From Trebouxia sp. TZW2008 (lineage: Eukaryota; Chlorophyta; Trebouxiophyceae; Trebouxiales; Trebouxiaceae), in assembly GCA_002118135.1 (NCBI GenBank), contig BDIU01000050.1:124001-188000 (forward strand): a stretch of 64,000 nucleotides of DNA, in the 5' to 3' direction. Position numbers and translations under genes: made by a program. The stretch's first letter is position 1. Every line of letters starts with the position of its first letter. Below, in pieces: positions 38,834 through 50,800 of the stretch. The notes under the pieces are model-generated. The model was not told the origin of the DNA. It searched no databases and saw nothing but the letters and a program-made list of their open reading frames with translations.

Positions 38834-41800
38834 ATGGCGAAAGGCAACAGGCAAAAGAGGGTTAACGCAACGCAGACCGCAAACGGCCCAGAAAAGGCTG
38901 ACGCAGCAGCGCTACAGGCTGACGTCAAATCCTTTGCCTCTGGCTTAGGTCTGGCCGCTGCAGGCATTAGCAGCGGCTTTGACGACAGCGACTTCAGGCC
39001 ATCCGCAGCAAAGCACCGTCCAGCAAAAGCCATCGGCAAGCCAGCTGATCCGTCTGCTCGCAAGTCAGCTTCATCTCAGCACAAGCCTGCTGCTGACAAA
39101 AGAAGGGTCAAACCAGAGCAGACAGCACAGTCAGCCCATCCTATCTCCAGCTCACAGACCTCAGATGCCACAGACATTGTCAGAGAACGTATTTGGAATG
39201 CTGGCGTGGGCCCAAGACCTGGTCTGTTGTCAACTTGCCAACTTGCAATGCTTTCAGTTCCGGTTTGCAACTCGGTCAGATACCCCGACCATGGACCACC
39301 GGCCTTTCAGCAGTCTTGTGTGCCTTGCATACCTTGTGTCGTTTCAGTGCCATCTCAGCACAAGTACTATGCTTGCCTAGCAATATGAATGCGTTGAGTG
39401 AATGAGTCACCATACTCTTCCATTCAGTGATTGGTTGTCTCAGTTACTTGCGTTTTAGGTGCTACGTATTGGCTCCAATGTGTTGCGTATTTCATAGTTT
39501 GCACTGCGTCTCAGTCACCCACGCTCTCCAGTACTATGGATCACATATTGAGTATTACGCATGGTGGTTTGCTGCTTCAAGTACTTTGTTGAACTCTGCA
39601 GGTGAGAAGCGAGGGCACAGCCTGCTTGCAAGGGACAGCCCAGCACTGTGGTATGAAGCTGCAGCAGCCTTGCCACCCCTACCAGCACCTGCAGACACAG
39701 CTGCTGCTGCACCTGTGACAGAAGCTGAGTTTGAGGCCAAGAAACAGGAGGCCATAGCTGCCCTGCAGAATGAGGAAGCCGTCTTTGAGAATGATCTAGG
39801 TGAGCTGAGCAGTCTAAGCCTTGTGCACGGACTTACAGCTCTTGTACAAGGTGTTGGTCACTGCGTATGCAGAAAGCAATCAAATTTATTTGCAGTGCTG
39901 ATGGCCGCTGTTTGGAGAAGCGATCGAGGCTTGGTTTTATGCACAGCAAATTTGCCATGATGCCTCGGGGCAAGATAGCTTTTTTTCTCCTCCCTGCAAG
40001 GTGCAGGAATGGCACGGAAAGAAATTTTGCTTCATTCAGTATGTCTAAGGGGGCCAAACAAGATTGCAGCCACAGCACCCAGATCCTTCTGCACAAAGCA
40101 CTTGTTGCTTCATAACATTAGCCTGGTTGTGATGCAGGGCGTAGAAATGGGCAGGATGCAAAGTGGTTACAGCAAGTGCGGCGCAGTGGAACCACCAGTG
40201 ACAAGGTGGCAGCCCTCACACTGCTCTTGCAGGAGTCAGCAGTGGCTAATCTGCGCAGCCTGGACAGTCTGTTGGCTTGGGTCCTCAAGCGTAAAGGTGG
40301 CCGTAATGTTGTTGCTCAGGTGCGGATTCAGTCCTTGTTTTGATGCATCTCCTTGTCCCAAAGTGGCTCTGGTCATGGCTGACCTGCGCAGCTTGAAATT
40401 TGTACTTCCCTGGGTCCTCAAGCACAACAGGGGCTGCAACGCTGTCACCAATAAGCACTGCCCTCTGCTGTTGGTTGTTTTCAACTTCTGCAGTTCAACT
40501 AACGTTCCCATTGCTTGTGCAACAGGCAACTGATGCGCTCAAAGAGATCTTCCTCGTAGCCTTGCTGCCGGACCGCAAACTCAAATTCTTTGAGCAACAG
40601 CCGCTGTCATCAGTGCCAGCAAACAAAGCTGGCACACGCCATTTGCTCTTCTTCTACGTTGAGGACTGCCTGAAGAAGAGGTACGCCCAGTTTGTGATGG
40701 GGCTGGAGGAATGTAGCCGAGACAATTTGGAGTTCCTGAAAGACAAAGCGCTGAAGGCTATGTATGACTTGCTGAGGAACAAACCTGAGCAGGTAATGCA
40801 TTCGAGACAAGTTGCATGCAGCAAGTATTTGACGTGTAGAGCAGCATGCAGTGAGTGTTTGCTGCGCCCGTGGTCTTCTGGTCGTCTGCTGCACTAAAAA
40901 GACTGTTAGCATCAGTGTAACAGGGCTTCACGTGCAGGAGATCGTCAGCATGTAGAGCAGCATGTTCTGAATACACGGGCAGCAAGTAGTCAGCGTGTAG
41001 GGGAGCATGTTTCAGCCCGTCAGACAGCGTATATTCAGTACATGCAGAGATTAACATTGTACATCAGTACAACATCACTTGAAATTATTGCTGCGCATGT
41101 ATGAAAAGTCCGACATTGTGGCGATGTGTGTGATTGTATTTCAAGAGCAAAGAGTCAGTGTGAGAACTTGTCACAACAGGCTCAAATGGACACCTTGTTC
41201 TCAGCGTACAAGTATACACATTATCACAATGAATGACTTACACGGAGAAAACCCGACTAGATTGCCCTATACCTTCCTACTATACCTACTATAGGTTACA
41301 ACATGTAGACCATACGCTCTTTTGCATGGCAAGCTTGATAAACAGTCTTTGACGTCTAGTGATCAGCAAGGCATGCCACCTGCTATTTAGCCAATCCAAA
41401 AAGCTGTCAATTGTAGCATTGGCAGGGTACGTCACAAGTGTCAGATCTCTGACAATGTCAGATTGACAGAGGCCTGAGACTTGTGACATGTCTTGCCCAT
41501 GCTATGTTTGACAGATTTGGAACTGACCAAAGAGCAGATTGATTGCACCTTGCTGCTCACTGTTGCCGAGGAGATCCTGCTGTGTGTCTTGTACACCTAC
41601 AGTGCACAGCGTTAAGACCATGCGCTCATTCCTATGGCAAGATTGATAAACAGTCCCTGACATACAGTGATCAGCAAAGCATGCCATACGCTTTTGAGCA
41701 AGTCTCAAAGGCTGTCAAGTGTAGCATCGGCAGGGTACGTCACAAGTGTCAGATCTCTGACAATGTCAGATTGACAGAGGCCTGAGACTTGTGACATGTC

Positions 41801-44800
41801 TTGACCATGCTATATCTGACAGATTTTGGAATCGACCAAAGAGCAGATTGATTGCACCTTGCTGCTCAGTGTTGCTGAGGAGATTTCGCTGCGCGTCTTG
41901 TACACGTTACAGCGCACAGCATAAAGACCATGTGCTTGTTTGTATGACAAGGTTGATGTACGGCCCTGACATCTAGTGATCAGAGAGGCGTGCCACCTGC
42001 TGTTCAGCTAGTCTCAGATCCTGCCAAATGTAGCATTGCCAGGGTATTTACAAGTATCAGATCCAATGCTAGGTTGGGTGAGGGTCTTGTTCTTGCATGA
42101 TCTCCTGACAATGCTTGAATTGACAGGTTTTTAGATTGGCTGAAGAGCAGATTGGTTGCACCTTGCTGCTCACTGTTGCTGAGGAGATCCTGCTGTGCAT
42201 CTTGTACACATTGCAGCATGTACACCATGTGTTCATTTGTCTGGCAAGGTTGATGTACAGTCCCTGACATAACTTGGTCAGCAAGGCATGCCACCCGCTG
42301 TTTAGCCAGTCGCAGAAGCTGTCAAGGCTAGCATTGGCAGAAAACGTCACAAGTGTCAGATCTCTGACAATGTCAGATAGACAGAGGCCTGAGATTTGTG
42401 ACATGTATCGACCATGCTATATCTGACAAATGTTGAAATCGACCAAAGAGCAGATTGATTGCACCTTGGTGCTCACTGTTGCTGAGGAGATCCTGCTGTA
42501 CGTCTTGTACACGTTACAGTGCACAGCATAAAGACCATGTGTTCATTTGTCTGGCAAGGTTGATGTACAGTCCCTGACCTCACTTGGTCAGCAAGGCATG
42601 CCACCTGCTGTTTAGCCAGTCGCAGAAGCTGTCAAGGCTAGCATAGGCAGGGTACGTCACAAATGTCAGATAGATAGAGGCCTGAGATTTGTGACAAATG
42701 TTGAAATCGACCAGAGCAGATTGATTGCACCTTGCTGCTCACTGTTGCTGAGGAGATCCTGCTGTGTGTCTTGTACATGTTACAGTGCACAGCATAAAGA
42801 CCATGTAATTATTAGTATGGCAGGGTTGATGTATAGTCCCTAGCGTAACTTGGTCAGCAAGGCATGCCACCTGCTATTTAGCCAGTCTCAAAATGCTGTC
42901 AATTGTAGCATTTTGCAGGGTAGTCACATGTATCAGATCTCCGACAATGTTGTGTTGGATGAGGATCGGGTACATGTGAAGAATCCTGCTTGAGCTGACA
43001 GCATTTGGAATTGGCTGGAGCACAGATTGATTGCCTTGCAGATCACTATGCCTGAGAAGAACATGCCCTTTGCTGTGCCCTTGCTATGTCGCAAGGAGAG
43101 TCAGGCAGGATTTCATTTGAATTCAGGAGGGTCAGGCGCTGTCAGCAATGTTGAGCCTGCCAGTTGACTTGATAGCAAGCCTTGCAATTTGCTGACACCA
43201 ATTTGGGTGTACATTGGGTTTCTTTTGGAGGCAGTCTTGACCTGTAGGTGGGAGGGCAAACTGCTGTTGGCAGTGTTGAAGTTGCCAGGGCAGGTGTCAC
43301 CTAAGATAGCCAGCCAGCCTGGCGATTTGCCAGGCAGTCCTAACACTGGCGTGCATCTGGGGTCACCTTGCAGCAGTCTTGATGTAAATGCAAGAAGGGA
43401 CATTGCTGCCAAGCAGTGGTGAACATGCTGAGGTACCCTTTGTCAAGGGTTGTGGCCAGCAAGACAGACCACATGCCATTCAGCATATGCTAGGCCTTGC
43501 ACCTTCTTGATCTAGTGCCATGCACCCGGTACCCGTCACGAAGGTCACTCAATGCTCACTGCAGGAGAGTACACTGCTGTCAGCAGTGGTCAATAAGCTT
43601 GGAGACTCCTCTTGTGAAGTGGCCAGCAAGGGGGGTTACCTGCGGCACTCAGTCTCAGCCCTTCTCTTCTCTGCTCATAGTGGTATGCACCTGCTTAACC
43701 CTCAAGAGAAATGTAAAGACTCTGTGTTCATTGCAGGAGGGCAAGCTGCTGTCAGCAGTGGTGAACAAGTCTGGGGACCCCTTACATAACATTGCCAGCA
43801 AGGGGGGCCATCTGCTGTCCAGCCAATTCACTCTAAGTCATTCACCCACTGACCACAAGATTTCTGCGTCTTTGCAGAAGCCCCTGCATGTGTCACAGCG
43901 TCTCTGGTATGGTTGCAGAAGGGCAAATTGCTGTCAGCAGTGGTGACCAAGCTGAGAGACCCCTCCCGCCAGGCGGCCAGCAAGGGGTGGCACCTGCTGT
44001 CCAGCCTGCTGTAAGAGCAACCTGCAATGAAAGCTGTGGTAGTAGCACAGGTACACCTCACAACAGAATTTCATAAATACTCTCCTGACTGCAGGAGGCC
44101 AGGCTGCTGTCAGCAGTGGCGAACAAGCTGGGAGACCCCTCGCGCAAGGTGGCCAGCAAGGGGTCTCACCTGCATCTACCCAATTGGACTCAGTGGCTAG
44201 CTCCTTGTCTTTGCAGAAGCCATGCTTTGATGTCCTGTCTCCAATCTTGTTGCCGGAAGGCAAAATGCTGTCAGCAGTGGTGAACAAGTTGGGGGGCCCC
44301 TCCCGCAAGGTGGCCAGCAAGGGCGGGTACTTGCTGTCCAGCCTGCCACAGGAGCATTCCGCAACAAAGGCAGTGCTTAAAGCTGAGGTACACCTCACAA
44401 GACAATTCACAAATGCTTCTCTGACTGCAGAAGGGCAAGCTGCTATCAGCAGCAGTGAACAAGTTGGGGGACCCCTCCCGCAAGGTGGCCAGTAAGGGGG
44501 AAAGGGGGGGGGGGACCTGCTATTCAGCTTGCTGCAGAAGCTAAATGCTATGCATTTGAAGGTCTGTGCATGAAATGAGCATCTCTTGCCTTGATGCAGG
44601 AAGGCAAGCTGCTGTCAGCAGTGGTGAACAAGCTGGGGGACCCCTCACGCAAGGTGGCCAGCAAGGGGGGGTACCTGCTGTCCAGCCTGCTGCAAGAGCA
44701 CCCTGCAATGAAAGCTGTGGTAGTGGCCGAGGTGCAGCGCTTCCTGTTTAGGCAAGGCTTGCAAGAACGCGCTAGATACTATGGCGTGGTGTTTCTCAAC

Positions 44801-47800
44801 CAAATGGTGTTCAGCCACAGGACTGATCAAGGTGCTGCTTCTGGCCTTTCTGCTTTATGATTTTGCCTTTGGAAATACTGCATGTGATCAATATCTTGCA
44901 ACTCCTGACTGCTGTCTTGCTGACAGGTGGCAGTGACTGGGCAGAGAAGCTGATTGAGGTGTTGGCATCTACTTTCTGTGACCTGTATTGTATCATTGCG
45001 TGTTCTTGACTGCTGCATGCTGGAAACAGTGTGGACACAATGTCTTCATGATTTGTGCTGCTTGATCACAAAACCATGTTTGCTGGGTCAGATATGCTAC
45101 TGCACTGTGATTGTCATCAGGCAAGCAGGCTGAGATGACCTGGCCAAGAACCAAATTGACATCAACTTCACCTTCCCACTGCTGTGTCGCCTCAAAGCAA
45201 CAGTGATCTGGACAAGAAGCTGATGACATCTGCTCTCTCTGACCATTATCATGCAGCTGACCTTGTGTTGACTGCTGTCTTGAAACAGTCTCTAAATGCT
45301 GTGGTGCTTGACAGGTGGTGGTGATTTGGCCAAGAAGCTGATCGACATCTACTTCACCCTGTTCCAGATGATCCTGGAGGGGCACATAGGCAGGGCAGCA
45401 GGAGCTGTCAAAGAGCAGGAGGCAAAAGCGCCAACCAAAGACAAGGGTCGCCATCGTGACAGGCAAGTCCACAGAACATGTATGCCAAGGGTTGTCCTCC
45501 ATCAATTTGCTGCTCAGGACACGTGTTGCCTGTTGTAAATCTCAGGGCATTGCTGTCAAAGCAGTAGGAGGCGAAGATGCCTGCAATTGGCAAAGGCTGC
45601 CACCATGACAAGCAAGTCCACAGAGCATTTGCAAGTGCAGCCATTGCATTGCTGTGCATCAAGAGTCTCTCATCCCCAATCATATCACCTGTTGTACTGT
45701 GTCTTACCAACATAGCAGCTGAGCAGCAGGAGGCAAAGCTGTCAGCCAAAGACAAGGGCTGAGCTGCCGTCTGGCAAAGTGGTTTTTGCAACACTCATTT
45801 TGCGAGAGAGTGGCATTGCAATGCAGGGCTGGTGGCAGGGGGAGAGGTGGTGGCAGGGGTAGAGGCGGGCGAGGCAATGCCCAGCGCAAAGGCCAACCCG
45901 CCCCTGCTGAGCCCAAAAAGCTTTTGGTGAGTAATATGCACAGGTGGCTGCCTGTCACTTTATTTAGCACATGCATGCCATATTGCTGTGCATTGTGATC
46001 AAATCATCGTTGCAAAGTATGTACAGCAAGAACGCAGTCTTGAGCCTGCGGCTTTGGTTCAATAGATGGAAATGGTAGGTGCTAGACAACCGTCGGAACT
46101 AGTCATTGCAGAGTCAGTAGTTAACGCTCATATTTACATGCAAGTAAGTGTGTCAACAGGCTGAAGAGGTAGATGCGAGGATGATAAACGTTTGCATCAT
46201 GTCATCAACGTAGCTGTCACAGCGCATATCTAGTTTCACAAGGCTGCAAGTGTACTGCCACAGGCTGGAGAAATGGATGCAAGGACGCTGAACGTTTCAT
46301 ACCTGGCGTGCGGATTGCCTTTGCTTTTGTGGTCAAGACGTGCAGTTCCTCATTGACCGCCACTGTCATGCTTTGTTGGATCGTCATCACTGCCAAGAGC
46401 ACAAGCATCATTGTGACTTATGACTGTAACAACAGGCTGAAGAAGTAGATGCGCGGATGCTGAGCGCCATCATAGCCGGTGTGCGGCGGGCCTTCCCTTT
46501 TGTGGCAACTGAAGACGTGCAGCCCCTTATAGACCGCCACTCACATGCGCTGTTCAAGATGATCCATACTGCACCTTTTGGGGTGGCTGTTCAGGCGTTG
46601 TTGCTGCTGTTTCAGCTCATGGCGGCACAGAATGCTGTCAGTGACAGGTTCTACAGGTGTGTTGTGGCATGCCAATTTGCCTATTGTTACTGCGAGTCAT
46701 AACAGCACAGAATGCTGTCAGTGACCGCTTCTTTAGGTGGACCAGTTTGCTGCTGTTCGTTAGGCATGTCTTGCACAGCCCAGCCCATAGATTGCCATGC
46801 GTCGTTTGAGATGATGCACACCACTCCTGTTGAAGGTGCTGTGCAAGCCCTGCTGCTACACTTCCAGCGAATGTGGGCGCAGAATGCTGTTAGTGACCGC
46901 TGTTACAGATTTGTTCTGGCAGAATGGTTTCAGCAACGAACTGCATATGTATGTTTTGACATCCAGACTTCTCTGCTGCTTCCACTAGTTGTAGCACAGA
47001 GTCCTGTCAGTGACTGCTTCTGCAGGTGGCAAGACCCACCATCTTGGGTTCAATTTGGGCCACAGAGGTATACAAGCTGCACTGTCTTCATCTGGACTGC
47101 ATTTTTGCATGATGTTTGTTTCAAATCCAATTCTGCCATGTCCCTTGCAGGGCCTTGTACGCAGCATTGCTGCACCCAGAGGTTGCCAAATCAGGCAAGT
47201 CGCCCATGCTCCTGTCCCTGTTGTTCAAGGCCATGCACGTCAGCGCCAAGCGATTTGCGGCCTTTGCCAAGAGGTTGCTTCAAGTTTCTCAAGTTCCTGT
47301 GTGACTGGCAGAGTCTTGCTGTTTGTTGCAGAGCCTTGTATGCGGTATTGCTGCACCCAGAGGTTGCCAAATCAGGCAAGTCGCCCATGTTCCTGTCCCT
47401 GTTGTTCAAGGCCATGAAGGGTGATGTCAGTGCCAAGCGAGTTGCGGCCTTTGCCAAGAGGCTGCTCCAAGTTGCTCAAGAGCAGCAGCCCGCTTTCACC
47501 TGTGGCTGCCTGCTTATGCTTTCTGAGATTGTCAAGGTGAGCAACTATTTGCCGACGAAAAGAAATGCTCCTACTGCCTCTGCCAAAAGGCTGCCGGAAG
47601 TTGCACAAAAGCAGCAGCCAGCCTTCACATGCGGAAACCTGCTCATGCTATCTGAAATTGTCAAGGCAAAACTTCACGCTGCTCCCTGCTGATGACTCTT
47701 GTCCATGCTAGTCAGTCACTCATGCACATGCTATGTGACATTTTCAGCGTGAGCAAGTACCTGTTGATGAGTGATTGCTCATGTTGTCTGAGAAATGAGG

Positions 47801-50800
47801 CCGTTGCAAATTGCTCAGGAGCAGCAGCCCGCCTTTACATGTGGACGCCTGCTCATGCTATCTGCAATTGTCAAGGTACAGCATCATTTTCTACTGTTGA
47901 TGCTCATGATCCTTGCTCATGCTAGTCAGTCACTCATGCGTATGCTGTCTGAGATGGTCATGGTGAGTATATACCTGTTGATGGATGGGTGGTCATGTGA
48001 TGTGAGACCTGAGGCTGCGGTCAATTGCGCAAGAGCAGCAGCTTCCCTTCACATGCAGCTGCCTGCTCATGCTGTATGAGATAGCATCATTGTAGAGCCC
48101 CATACTAGAACTAGAGGTCGATACAGATGACATGGAGCCTTTTGAAGACACTGCGGAGTCTTTCACAGATGCTTTCAACTCTAGCAAAACCTGCTGCATA
48201 ATTGCTTTTACTAGGCAAAGTGTCCCTTTGGAACTCCATGCTAGAACCAGAGGTCAGTACAGACGACATTGAGCTTTTTGAAAACGCTCGGAAGCCTCTC
48301 AAAGATGCTGAACAGTCAATATCAACCTCAAGGTTGCCAAGACTTCATTTGCTGGTTGCTTTTGCAGGGCAAGCCATCGCTGTGGAACTCCATTGTAGAA
48401 CCAGAGGACAATGCTGATGACATTGAGCACTTTGAAGACGCTCCAGAGCCTCTCACAGAAGCTGAGCAATCTAACTCAGATTCCGGGCTACAATCTGCAG
48501 CGGCCCCAGCACAGCAGGCACAGCATGGGCGACTTCAAACTAGGGATCACAGTCCTGACAGTAATGATGATGATGAGGATGACGACAAAGGAGAAGATGA
48601 GGACGAGGAAGGAGACAGCCAGGAACATATTGAGGAAGAAGAGGACAGGAACAAGAGCAGCAATCAACAGCACCTGAATACAGACAAAGGGCAGTCGCAA
48701 CCGTCTGATGTCTATGACATGCGCAAAAGGTGAGCGGAATGCCACACCTGTTGCCTCCGCCTTTTGCAGCTATGCTGAGCTCCCTATTTTGAACTTTGCA
48801 TCAAATCCTTGTACGCAATGTCAGATGAATAAGCCACACCTGTTCCCTTTGCCTTTTGCATCTATGCTAGGCTTCCTCCTTACACATTGCATCGATCAGC
48901 CATAGGCAATGAGCATATGTCAAACTCAACTTGGCAGGCATGTGCACCTAAGTATTGGCGCTTTTGCCAAGATGCTGCTGGCAGCACTGCTTAATCTCTG
49001 TGCATTCATCTTCTGTATTGTCTGTGGGAGTCTTGTCAACATGCATGAGACTACGTTGCAAGCGGCCAGAGATGAATGGCGGCAGTAGGTCATGCTGGTG
49101 GGAGCTGATATGTTGAAGCAGCCTGTGCACATTAGCATAGTGGCCTTTGTCAAGACACTGCTAGCAGGCACTTAACGACATGAAGAAGTTCATCAACGCC
49201 TACACTACTTACTAATGTTGCAGGCAGCCAGAGTTTAGCAGTGGCGATGGATTCTGTTGGTGGGAGCTGACATGCCTAGGCAGTCACGTGCACCAAGCCC
49301 GGCCGCCTTTGCCAAGACACTGCTGACGGCCCTCAACAATGCTCAATTTTGATGTTATCATCAACGCCTGTACCACTGATGTTGCAGGCAGCCAGAGTTC
49401 AGTGGCGGCGACAGGTCCTGTTTGGGGGAGCTGACATGCCTAGGCAGGCATGTGCACCTCGGAAAAGCGGACTTTGCCAAGACGCTGCTGGCGTTACTTT
49501 TCAATCCCTGTGCACTAACTCTGGTTAGCATTGCTGGCAACATTTATTCAACGACATTGCAGGCAGCCAAAGTTCAGCAGTGGCGATAGATCCTGTTGTT
49601 GGGAGCTGACATGCCTAGGCAGCCATTGAATGTGGTTGCCTTCTCCAAGAAGCTGGTGGCATCACTCATGTCCAAGGGTACCAGCAACACCTATATCACT
49701 ACTGTTGCAGGCAGCTAGAGGTCAGCAGCGGTGATAGGTCCTGCTCACTGGAGCTGACAGGTAGTCATGTGCACCCAGATGTGGCTGCTTTTGCGACAAA
49801 AATTATGGCAACGCTGCTCAATTGCTGTGCCCTAGCATAGTTGGCAACATTTATGCAACTGCATTGCAGGCAGCCAGAGTTCAGTGGTGGTGATAGATCC
49901 TGTTGGTGGGAGCTGACGTGCTTAGGCAGCCATGTGCACCCAAGTGTAGCGGCTTTCGCCAAGACTCTGCTGGCGGGCACATTCATCACTTATGCTGGGG
50001 ACCCTTTGCGTGACCTCACGCTCACGGCGTTCCTGGACAAGTTTGTGCAGCGCAAACCCAAGGTACATATTAGCCTCCTGTCTTGTTGACATTTGGTGAT
50101 CATTGACAAAGCGGCGTCACTGCCTGTCTGGACAAACACGTGCCACGCAAACCCAAAGTCTGAGCTTGTTCTGTGTTCACAATAAGATCAAGCAATCATT
50201 CAGAACCTGAGCCATAGCCTCGTTGCATTAATCTCAGCATCTGCAGACAGAGAAGGCTCTTGTCATCAGTGAATGTGTCACTTGACCCAATACAGCAACG
50301 TTGCAGCAGAAGATAACATCAATGCTACTGAAACTACATGGTGACACTATCTTGTGATGCTGTAGGCACATGCCAAGGGCAATTCCCTGATGCAGCCCTT
50401 GTTTGCCTCTGCCAAGGCCCAGCCAGTCGAGCAGCTCAAAATCATCAAAAAAAAGCTTTCACAATAGTGACTGTTTTGTGGTGCTGCAGGCTCAAGCCAA
50501 GGGCACTTCCCTCATGCAGCCTCTGCTGCCCTCAGCCAAGTCTCAACAGCCCTCAACTGCCCAGATAGGCAGTGATGCCTTCGCAGCGCTTGCTGAGGCT
50601 GATGTAGCGCCTGACTCGCAGTTCTTCCACAAGTTCTATAGGTAAACCTTCGCTTTGCAATTCATAAACATGCAGTTCTACAGGTGGACCAACTGGCAGC
50701 ACTGTGCATTTGCGCCCGACTTGCATTTTTTTGACATTCACTGAAGCTCAGACAGACAATGGCGTTGTTGCAGCACTTGCTGAGGCTGATGTTACGCCTG

